This document shows positions 1-5,091 of a DNA stretch of 10,388 bases, piece by piece. This stretch comes from an uncultured Bacilli bacterium (GTDB taxonomy: Bacteria > Bacillota_I > Bacilli_A > RFN20 > CAG-826): the NCBI GenBank assembly GCA_905236085.1, contig CAJOOD010000085.1, forward strand, positions 1 through 10,388. Direction: 5' to 3'. Below the pieces are notes generated by a model that was not told where the DNA came from, made no database searches, and worked only from the letters and a program-made list of their open reading frames with translations. A program made the translations under genes and the position numbers. How positions within the stretch are numbered: position 1 is the stretch's first letter; every line of letters starts with the position of its first letter.

Positions 1-27
1 ATACTTATTAAAATTTGTTTCACTTTT

Positions 28-1191
28 TTATAAATGCTTTTTGATTTCTTCAACTTTATCCAATTTTTCCCAAGGGAGATTTAAATCTGGCCTACCAAGG
101 TGACCATAATTTGCCGTATCAGCATATTTAAATGTTGGATTTTTCAAAGAGAAATTTTTAATTATCATTCCTGGTCTAAGATCAAATACATCATTAATTA
201 TTTCTAAGATTTCGTTATCTGGATAATGAGCAGTATGATAAGTCTTAACAGCGATGCTTAATGGCTTAGCTATACCAATGCCATAAGATATTTGAATTTC
301 TAATCTATCAGCAACACCGGCAGCGACTAAATTTTTAGCGATATATCTCGCATAATAAGCCGCGCTTCTATCAACTTTGGACGGATCTTTTCCTGAGAAG
401 GCACCTCCACCATGCTCAGCGCTTCCACCATAGGTATCCACGATGATTTTACGACCAGTTAAACCAGTATCACCTTCTGGTCCACCTATGACAAATCTAC
501 CAGTTGGATTAATGTAATATTTAAAATCGGTATTTAATCCAAATGAGGATATAACCTTTACCATGATTTCTTCATGGATATATTTTTTAAATTCTTCTAA
601 ATCAACATCTTCATCATGTGAGCAAGACATCAAAACGGTATCGACACGTAGATTATCGGCATCGGTATAATCAATGGTTACCTGTGATTTCATATCAGGT
701 CTAGAACCTTTAAATTTCCCCTCTTTTCGTAAAATAGTGGCGGTTCTGACCAGTTTATGAGCAATAGAGATGGCTAAAGGCATATATCCTTCGGTCTCAT
801 TTGTAGCGTAGCCAAACATGATTCCTTGATCTCCCGCGCCTTGTTCTTCCGGTTTTGTTTGACTAACACCCATAGAGATATCAGGAGATTGATGTTTGAC
901 TAGATTAACAACTTTAACTGTATGATAATCAGTGCCTAATTCCTCTCTATCATAACCAATATTTTTTAATGCTTCTTTAACAATTTTTTCATAATCGATA
1001 TGGGTTTTTGTGGTAATTTCTCCTGCAATAATAACAGTATTGCCAGTAGCCATCACTTCACAAGCGACACGTGAATCTTTATCGCCCAAAAGAGCCTCAT
1101 CTAAAATTGAGTCCGCGATTTGATCACAAACCTTATCAGGATGACCTTCACTGACTGATTCAGAAGTAAATAATATTTTTTCTCTTTTCAT
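28..1191 (-). CDS. metK: S-adenosylmethionine synthetase (methionine adenosyltransferase)
   Basis: Cytosolic enzyme that makes S-adenosylmethionine from methionine and ATP, releasing phosphate and pyrophosphate. The 387-residue length is normal for bacterial MetK. Visible hallmarks are the N-terminal SEGHPDK segment with catalytic His17 and metal-binding Asp19, the first family signature GAGDQG at residues 118-123, and the glycine-rich phosphate loop GGGAFSGKD at 261-269. The ATG at 1189-1191 is preceded by a good ribosome binding site (AAAGGAG, 1198-1204), and the N-terminus matches the family. The leader contains a SAM-clan riboswitch and a terminator, so the product is expected to repress its own gene by premature termination. 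Complete and intact; only 27 bases follow the stop, so its own terminator cannot be judged. Confidence 0.98.
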   Translation of the reverse strand: MKREKILFTSESVSEGHPDKVCDQIADSILDEALLGDKDSRVACEVMATGNTVIIAGEITTKTHIDYEKIVKEALKNIGYDREELGTDYHTVKVVNLVKHQSPDISMGVSQTKPEEQGAGDQGIMFGYATNETEGYMPLAISIAHKLVRTATILRKEGKFKGSRPDMKSQVTIDYTDADNLRVDTVLMSCSHDEDVDLEEFKKYIHEEIMVKVISSFGLNTDFKYYINPTGRFVIGGPEGDTGLTGRKIIVDTYGGSAEHGGGAFSGKDPSKVDRSAAYYARYIAKNLVAAGVADRLEIQISYGIGIAKPLSIAVKTYHTAHYPDNEILEIINDVFDLRPGMIIKNFSLKNPTFKYADTANYGHLGRPDLNLPWEKLDKVEEIKKHL

Positions 1192-1197
1192 GATATA

Positions 1198-1204
1198 CTC
1201 CTTT
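1198..1204 (-). promoter_or_regulatory. metK ribosome binding site
   Basis: AAAGGAG on the minus strand, 6 nt before the metK ATG. The 5' arm and loop of the upstream terminator hairpin contain CTCCTTT, which is complementary to this site. An additional translational effect is therefore conceivable, although the terminator/antiterminator pair already explains control. Confidence 0.8.
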
Positions 1205-1235
1205 AATAAATTAAAGCCTCCCGATAAAAGGAGGC
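1205..1235 (-). terminator. Riboswitch-controlled intrinsic terminator in the metK leader
   Basis: On the minus strand GCCTCC (1230-1235) pairs with GGAGGC (1216-1221) around a short A/T-rich loop and is followed by a T-rich tail (TTTAATTTATT, 1205-1215). The tail is interrupted by A residues, so termination may be partial. The loop and 5' arm (1222-1231, CCTTTTATCG) can instead pair with CGATGAAAGG (1248-1257), which includes the 3' strand of aptamer helix P1. This is the usual antiterminator arrangement: SAM stabilises P1, frees the terminator and turns metK off. Confidence 0.82.
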
Positions 1236-1250
1236 GATTCTTGGCTACCT

Positions 1251-1346
1251 TTCATCGTTCAGATTTCTCTGCTAGGGAGAGCACTTACTTGTTGTGCAAG
1301 AGTTGCTACCGCATTTTTGCATCCCTTGAATGCGGTTCTTGATGAA
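1251..1346 (-). promoter_or_regulatory. SAM-clan riboswitch aptamer upstream of metK (SAM-I-like core, no kink-turn seen)
   Basis: Read on the minus strand, P1 is TTCATC (1341-1346) with GATGAA (1251-1256), followed by J1/2 AAGA. P2 is an 8-bp helix ACCGCATT/AATGCGGT closing a 13-nt loop that contains AAGGGA. The GCAAC segment supplies the two adenines known to contact SAM in SAM-I, and P3 closes with AGTGC, supplying the U-G-C triplet opposite them. J3/4 contains CTCCCT, perfectly complementary to AGGGA in the P2 loop, so the clan's pseudoknot is present. P4 is CAGA-GAAA-TCTG, then AAC and the P1 3' strand. Unlike standard SAM-I, P2 has no GATGA-type kink-turn and no GGGACTGGCCC element, which recalls SAM-IV or SAM-I/IV types. 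The gene downstream, metK, is the expected target. Confidence 0.85.
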
Positions 1347-1353
1347 TATGTAT

Positions 1354-1382
1354 ATTCTAAATAGTTTTTAAAGCTTTTGCAA
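1354..1382 (-). promoter_or_regulatory. Putative promoter of metK
   Basis: Minus strand TTGCAA (1377-1382), a 17-bp spacer, then TAGAAT (1354-1359). The expected start is near 1347, immediately before helix P1 of the aptamer, as expected for a riboswitch leader. The -35 box lies inside the end of the TSCPD-protein gene, so metK can be transcribed independently of the two upstream genes. Confidence 0.6.
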
Positions 1383-1608
1383 TCTGATCTGGACAAGATG
1401 TCGTTCCAGTTCTAGAACCACGGCATGGAATGCCTTCTAGAATCTTAATAGCATCTTCTATTTTCATTCCTTCGAGTAATCTAGATACACCAACAGTGTT
1501 TCCTGGACAGCCACCGATTATACGGACAGATTTAATAATTCCATCTTCGTATTCTATATCAAATTGTTTGGAGCAAACATTTTGTGGTTTGTAGGTCAAT
1601 GTAGACAT
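1357..1608 (-). CDS. TSCPD domain-containing protein
   Basis: Small 83-residue protein with the TSCPD motif that names the family (residues 70-74, continuing DQIAKAL). The same domain is known as a stand-alone protein and at the C-terminus of some ribonucleotide reductases; its molecular function is not established. Four cysteines (12, 34, 62, 72) sit in the NVC, GGCPGN, IPC and TSCPD segments, suggesting a metal or redox site (inference). The stretch GGCPGN is also typical of the family. The start ATG is 6 nt after the stop of the PduL-like gene and has no clear ribosome binding site, so translation probably depends on the upstream gene. No terminator separates it from the metK aptamer, which begins 10 nt after its TAG stop. 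Confidence 0.9.
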   Translation of the reverse strand: MSTLTYKPQNVCSKQFDIEYEDGIIKSVRIIGGCPGNTVGVSRLLEGMKIEDAIKILEGIPCRGSRTGTTSCPDQIAKALKTI

Positions 1609-1614
1609 AAATAA

Positions 1615-2190
1615 TTATTTAACTAATGTTCCGTAGATAACACCAGCGGCGCATGCAGCGTTACATTCATCGGTATCGATATGCATAGCCAAAGCAAATT
1701 TGTCTGATACTCTAATCACTACATCATCGAAGATTAATTTTCTTCCGTTTCCACCTACGGCAACTTTGACAATTTCGCCATTGGTAACGCCAAATTCTTC
1801 AGCATCAGCAGGTGTCATATGAATATGACGTTTAGCAATGATAACACCTTCTTTAATTTCTACTTCATTGCCATTTTCTGGATTGATAAGAGTGCAGCCT
1901 GGTGTACCAGCGGTGTCACCAGATTCTCTTACAGGAGCCACAACACCTACCGCTCTTGCGTCAGTAAATGATAATTCAACTTGGTCAGCTTTTCTAACAG
2001 GACCTAAAATAGAACATTTGAGTTCACCTTTTGGGCCTCTAACGATAACTTTTTGTTCAGAAGCGAATTGCCCAGGTTGGCTTAACATCTTTTTAACTGT
2101 TAGTTCTGCTCCTTCACCAAATAATTTTTCTAATGTTTCTTGTGTTACATGTACGTGTCTTGCACTTGTTTCGACTAAAATTTCTTTCAT
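1615..2190 (-). CDS. pduL: PduL-type phosphate acyltransferase (phosphotransacylase)
   Basis: PduL-family enzyme, unrelated to Pta, that interconverts acyl-CoA (propionyl- or acetyl-CoA) and acyl phosphate. The 191 residues span the two beta-barrel repeats. Zinc-ligand motifs are visible: ARHVHV at 10-15 (His12, His14), KRHIHM at 120-125 (His122, His124) and MHIDTDEC at 169-176 (His170). The conserved LGPVRKADQVELS block is at 62-74. The protein starts almost directly at the first motif and lacks the N-terminal encapsulation peptide of microcompartment PduL, and no shell-protein genes are nearby. It is therefore probably a cytosolic phosphotransacetylase working with an acetate kinase encoded elsewhere (inference). 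Ribosome binding site GAGAGG precedes the ATG; it is first in a run with the TSCPD gene. The substrate cannot be settled from sequence. Confidence 0.93.
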   Translation of the reverse strand: MKEILVETSARHVHVTQETLEKLFGEGAELTVKKMLSQPGQFASEQKVIVRGPKGELKCSILGPVRKADQVELSFTDARAVGVVAPVRESGDTAGTPGCTLINPENGNEVEIKEGVIIAKRHIHMTPADAEEFGVTNGEIVKVAVGGNGRKLIFDDVVIRVSDKFALAMHIDTDECNAACAAGVIYGTLVK

Positions 2191-2210
2191 TTTGCAATTT
2201 CCTCTCAGCG

Positions 2211-2240
2211 ATTATAATATATCATTATTTTGTTTAACAA
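2211..2240 (-). promoter_or_regulatory. Putative promoter of the pduL-TSCPD run
   Basis: Minus strand -35 TTGTTA (2235-2240), an 18-bp spacer and a consensus -10 TATAAT (2211-2216), predicting a start near 2204 and a leader of about 14 nt that includes the GAGAGG ribosome binding site. The octamer ATTATAAT at 2211-2218 is self-complementary, so it also reads as a -10 toward mgtE, but I see no good -35 for that direction. Confidence 0.6.
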
Positions 2241-2286
2241 AAAAAGTTTTATTTCAATTTGTTATTGAGTTATTATAAGGTAGTCC

Positions 2287-3726
2287 ATGGAAAACGAAGA
2301 AGAAATTGTTGAATTAGAAAAAGAGATATTGGAATGTATTTCCCAAAGAAAAGTCCAAAAATTAAGACAATTATTTGAGGAATACCCCATCATCGATATT
2401 GCTGAAGCATTAGATAATGTGGAGAATATCGCTGATCTTTTATTCGTATTTAGAGTGGTCTCCAGTGATTATACTGCGGAATTATTCGTCGAATTAACCG
2501 ATGCTCAACAAGAAAACTTGATTGCCGCCTTTGGCGATAAGCAATTAATTGAACTAGTTAAGAACTCTTACGCAGACGATATTGCTGACTATCTAGAAGA
2601 TATGCCTGCTAATCTAGTATCTAGAGTTTTAAAAGCCGCAGATCCACAACTTCGAGCGGATGTAAATCAATTATTAAATTATAAAGAAAATACCGCTGGT
2701 AGTATTATGACTACCGAATATCTTTCTTTTAATAAGAACGAAACAGTAGAATCTACTATTGAAAAAATTAGAGAAAATGGTCGAGATGCTGAAACCATTT
2801 TAACCATTTTCGTTAGAGATAATTCCCGTAATCTAGTCGGCACTGTTAACTTAGATGATTTAGTTTTTGCTAAAAAAGAACAAATATTATCAGAAATAAT
2901 GGATATTGACTTTGTTACCGTTAGTGTCAATACCGACCAAGAAGAAGTCGCTCATTTATTTAAACGTTACGACCTTAATGTTATGGCGGTAGTTAACGCT
3001 ACTGGTAAGATATGCGGTATTATTACCGTTGATGATGTCGTTGATGTCATGTCACAAGAAGCCGCGGAAGATATCGCTAATTTATCCAATGTTAGTAACA
3101 TTGAAGATCCATATCTAGAAACACCTGTTTTAAAACTTGTTTTAAAGTGTGCTCCTTGGATTATTGCTTTGATGATCTTGCAGGTATTCTCTTCTCTCAT
3201 CCTTTCTAATTTCCAAGGTGAGATTAATAAATTTGCAATTCTATCAGTCTTCACCCCATTGATTACGGACTCCGCTGGTAATTCTGGTGGCCAAACCACT
3301 GGTTTAATGATTCGTTCTATTGGTCTAGATGAATTCCATAGAGGAGATTGGAAGAAAGTCATATGGAAAGAATTTAGAGTGGCTTGTACCGTTGCTTTAG
3401 TGGTATCAATATTTGCTTTTGGTTGGTTGATGTTAGAGATGTCAACCGGCATTGTCCAATGTCGCTTATCAGATTATCCAAGCCTTAATGTAAGTAATGA
3501 TACTGTATTGCATTTATTAGTGGCTCTTTTAGTTTCTGTCACTTTAGCGGTGTCAATTATTCTTTCTAAAACTTTTGGTGTCATCTTGTGTTGGTTCTCC
3601 ACCAAGATTAAGAAAGATCCCGCTGTTATGGCTGAACCATTAGTTACTACTCTTGTTGATGTCACCAGTTTATTAACTTATTTCTTGATTTGGTCATTTG
3701 TCATTGGTCCATTTTTAGGTATTTAA
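2287..3726 (+). CDS. mgtE: Magnesium transporter MgtE
   Basis: Mg2+ channel/transporter of the inner membrane, gated by cytosolic Mg2+. The 479 residues show the full family layout: an N-terminal helical domain (about 1-130), two CBS domains (about 137-195 and 200-260) with acidic residues that form the Mg2+ sensor in known structures, a connecting helix, and a C-terminal membrane domain with about five helices (from about 285). The pore signature GNSGGQ is at 331-336, and the last helix region has DPAVMAEPLVTT (from Asp444) followed by Asp458, at the position of the conserved pore aspartate. The ATG is preceded by a modest AAGG site. No M-box leader fits in the short upstream gap. It appears to lead an operon with the GtrA-family gene 3 nt downstream. 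Confidence 0.97.
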   Translation: MENEEEIVELEKEILECISQRKVQKLRQLFEEYPIIDIAEALDNVENIADLLFVFRVVSSDYTAELFVELTDAQQENLIAAFGDKQLIELVKNSYADDIADYLEDMPANLVSRVLKAADPQLRADVNQLLNYKENTAGSIMTTEYLSFNKNETVESTIEKIRENGRDAETILTIFVRDNSRNLVGTVNLDDLVFAKKEQILSEIMDIDFVTVSVNTDQEEVAHLFKRYDLNVMAVVNATGKICGIITVDDVVDVMSQEAAEDIANLSNVSNIEDPYLETPVLKLVLKCAPWIIALMILQVFSSLILSNFQGEINKFAILSVFTPLITDSAGNSGGQTTGLMIRSIGLDEFHRGDWKKVIWKEFRVACTVALVVSIFAFGWLMLEMSTGIVQCRLSDYPSLNVSNDTVLHLLVALLVSVTLAVSIILSKTFGVILCWFSTKIKKDPAVMAEPLVTTLVDVTSLLTYFLIWSFVIGPFLGI

Positions 3727-3729
3727 TTT

Positions 3730-4275
3730 ATGTCTATTGATAAAAAGAAAAATAAATGGTTGGAATTGCTGCGCTTTTTAATTTGCGGGGTGGTGGCTGC
3801 TTTAACTGATTATTTGCTCTGCCAATTAGTGGTTTTAATATTTTCAAAAACAAATATTTCCCCTACTTTATTAACCATTATTAGCACTGCAGTAGGTTTT
3901 ATAGGTGGAGTTATCGTTAATTATTTAATTTCTACATATTGGGTTTATCAAAACGTTGATAAATCGGTGCAAACCAAATCCAAGAAATTTATCGCCTTAT
4001 TTGTCTTGCTTTCCGCTGGAGCGATGCTGTTATCCATCGGATCTATGGTCTTATGCAATTTAGTTTGTGAAAATGCTTTTGGCTATAATATTGTCGATAT
4101 GTCTGTTATGTCGCTAATTAGTAATTATGGCTGGTCTTTCTTAGCGCAAGGTATCTTCTGGGCCTATTTTGTTAGTTTCTGCATTAAAACTATCGTTGGA
4201 TTGATTTTTAATTATTTCACTAGAAAATATATTCTTTATAAAGCTCCAAAAAAAGATAGTAAAACCGAAGAATAA
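3730..4275 (+). CDS. GtrA-family integral membrane protein
   Basis: A 181-residue protein with four predicted membrane helices (about 12-37, 43-65, 87-110, 140-165) in two similar halves. Each half ends in an NY motif followed by an aromatic/basic stretch (NYLISTYWVY near 64-73 and NYFTRKYILY near 160-169), as in the GtrA family. Characterised members move undecaprenyl-phosphate-linked sugars across the membrane or assist cell-wall/teichoic-acid glycosylation; the substrate here is unknown. It starts 3 nt after the mgtE stop with only a weak TAGGT site, so it is probably translated together with mgtE. No glycosyltransferase partner lies nearby. The charged C-terminal tail (KAPKKDSKTEE) is cytosolic-looking. 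Confidence 0.88.
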   Translation: MSIDKKKNKWLELLRFLICGVVAALTDYLLCQLVVLIFSKTNISPTLLTIISTAVGFIGGVIVNYLISTYWVYQNVDKSVQTKSKKFIALFVLLSAGAMLLSIGSMVLCNLVCENAFGYNIVDMSVMSLISNYGWSFLAQGIFWAYFVSFCIKTIVGLIFNYFTRKYILYKAPKKDSKTEE

Positions 4276-4280
4276 ATATC

Positions 4281-4309
4281 TTGTATTTTCATTTCTATTT
4301 TTATAGAAT
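4281..4309 (+). promoter_or_regulatory. Putative promoter of tRNA-Leu
   Basis: TTGTAT (4281-4286), a 17-bp spacer and TAGAAT (4304-4309) lie in the short gap after the GtrA gene, predicting a start about 4 nt before the mature tRNA. The -35 matches only partly. No terminator separates the tRNA from mgtE-gtrA, so read-through transcription is also possible. Confidence 0.5.
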
Positions 4310-4319
4310 AAACAAGCAC

Positions 4320-4404
4320 GCAGGAATGGCGGAACTGGTAGACGCGTACGTTTGAGGGGCGTATGATGCAAATCGTGTGGGTTCAAGTCCCATTTCCTGC
4401 ACCA
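4320..4404 (+). tRNA. tRNA-Leu (anticodon GAG)
   Basis: An 85-nt class II tRNA. The acceptor stem GCAGGAA pairs with TTCCTGC, followed by discriminator A and an encoded CCA. The anticodon stem TACGT/GCGTA closes a 7-nt loop TTGAGGG with GAG at 4354-4356, reading CTC and CTT. A variable arm with a short stem and a T-loop TTCAAGT are present. It is a single gene rather than part of a cluster, with its own putative promoter and terminator. Confidence 0.96.
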
Positions 4405-4418
4405 GAATGAATGAAATT

Positions 4419-4453
4419 TCTCCAAAAAATGTTTGATTTGCTGGAGATTTTTT
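4419..4453 (+). terminator. Intrinsic terminator after tRNA-Leu
   Basis: TCTCCA (4419-4424) pairs with TGGAGA (4442-4447) around a 17-nt A/T-rich loop and is followed by six T residues (4448-4453). The stem is short and the loop large, so strength is uncertain, but position and T-run fit an end for the mgtE-gtrA-tRNA transcript. Confidence 0.6.
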
Positions 4454-4501
4454 ATTTTCAAACAATATTTCTAAATATTATGTTTTGCTTATTACTCACT
4501 T

Positions 4502-4518
4502 ATACTTTAAAAAAGTAT
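4502..4518. repeat. Inverted repeat next to the -35 box of the orphan membrane gene
   Basis: ATACTTT, AAA, AAAGTAT: perfect 7-bp arms with a 3-nt centre. Its last base is the first base of the -35 box TTGAAA. Position suggests a possible operator, but the segment is A/T-rich. The rest of the 170-nt gap between 4405 and 4574 holds the tRNA terminator, another A/T-only inverted repeat (4464-4479) and the promoter; no small gene is apparent. Confidence 0.4.
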
Positions 4519-4545
4519 TGAAATAACATTTAAACCATTTAAAAT
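4518..4545 (+). promoter_or_regulatory. Putative promoter of the four-helix membrane protein gene
   Basis: TTGAAA (4518-4523), a 16-bp spacer and TAAAAT (4540-4545), each one mismatch from consensus. The predicted start near 4552 gives a leader of about 23 nt containing an unusually complete ribosome binding site (AGAAGGAGGT, 4561-4570). Confidence 0.6.
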
Positions 4546-4574
4546 AAAAAAGTATATCTCAGAAGGAGGTAATT

Positions 4575-5045
4575 ATGTCTAAATTCAAAGATAATGTGAG
4601 CTCTAAGGTGTTCATGTGGATCGGATTCGGGCTAGCAGTCTTAGCAGTCTTGATGATGTTTGTTCCAGGTCTTGAACACTTCCAAGTATTAGCAACTAAA
4701 GACAGATTTTGGAATATAACAGGTGCCACTCATGGATTTGAAAATGGTATTTGGCCAGTATTTGTCGGATACATGTTAGTACTTGTCGGTGCACTAATTC
4801 TTTTAGTTCTTGCTTTACCATTTGTTAATCCTCAAGGAAAGACTGAATTAATCGCTTTATTAGTTGCCGCGATTTGTCTATTAGCGGGTGCTGTGCTAAT
4901 TTATCTTACCAGAATCTTCTATGTAACATTAAATCCAAAAATCGATGGTATGGTGGTTACTCAATTAGCAGGACCTTATCTTGGTGGAAGTTTTGCTGTC
5001 TTAGCATTTGCGTGTGATGGTGTAGCCTTCTATCTCGATATGTAA
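4575..5045 (+). CDS. Unrecognised four-helix membrane protein
   Basis: I do not recognise this 156-residue protein. Four hydrophobic segments are clear: about 12-31, 61-84, 91-112 and 131-153. A roughly 28-residue polar loop (32-60, containing RFWNITGATHGFENG) lies between helices 1 and 2, and a shorter one (113-130) between 3 and 4. With a basic N-terminus (MSKFKDNVSSK) inside, both loops would face outward. There are no conserved catalytic motifs, no lipobox and no paired cysteines. The gene is monocistronic, with its own promoter, the best ribosome binding site in the window and a strong terminator, so it may be well expressed (inference). Length, composition and dedicated signals support a real gene of unknown function. 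Confidence 0.85.
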   Translation: MSKFKDNVSSKVFMWIGFGLAVLAVLMMFVPGLEHFQVLATKDRFWNITGATHGFENGIWPVFVGYMLVLVGALILLVLALPFVNPQGKTELIALLVAAICLLAGAVLIYLTRIFYVTLNPKIDGMVVTQLAGPYLGGSFAVLAFACDGVAFYLDM

Positions 5046-5063
5046 GAATGAAAATGAAATAAT

Positions 5064-5090
5064 AAGAGATGCCGTTTGGCATCTCTTTTT
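5064..5090. terminator. Bidirectional intrinsic terminator between convergent genes
   Basis: AAGAGATGCC (5064-5073), loop GTTT, GGCATCTCTT (5078-5087): a perfect 10-bp hairpin running into a T-run on the plus strand (5086-5090). On the minus strand it is followed by ATTATTTCATTTTC, so it can also end the peptidase transcript, whose stop codon is 4 nt away. Confidence 0.92.
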
Positions 5091-5091
5091 C

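Noticed and set aside
1838..2278. Plus-strand 146-residue open frame
   Set aside because: It lies antisense to the PduL-type gene, which has clear family motifs; the shadow frame has low-complexity composition and no start signals.
2219..2286. M-box magnesium riboswitch before mgtE
   Set aside because: The gap is too short and A/T-rich for an M-box aptamer, and none of its conserved helices are visible.
2967..3452. Minus-strand 161-residue open frame inside mgtE
   Set aside because: Shadow of mgtE, whose membrane domain and pore motif are unambiguous; no promoter or ribosome binding site.
4141..4461. Minus-strand open frame with a DLNPHDLHHTPLKRTRLPVPPF-like segment
   Set aside because: It is the antisense of tRNA-Leu plus the end of the GtrA gene, with no ribosome binding site.
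4464..4479. Inverted repeat AATATTT-CT-AAATATT
   Set aside because: A/T only and placed just after the tRNA terminator; likely chance in A/T-rich intergenic DNA.
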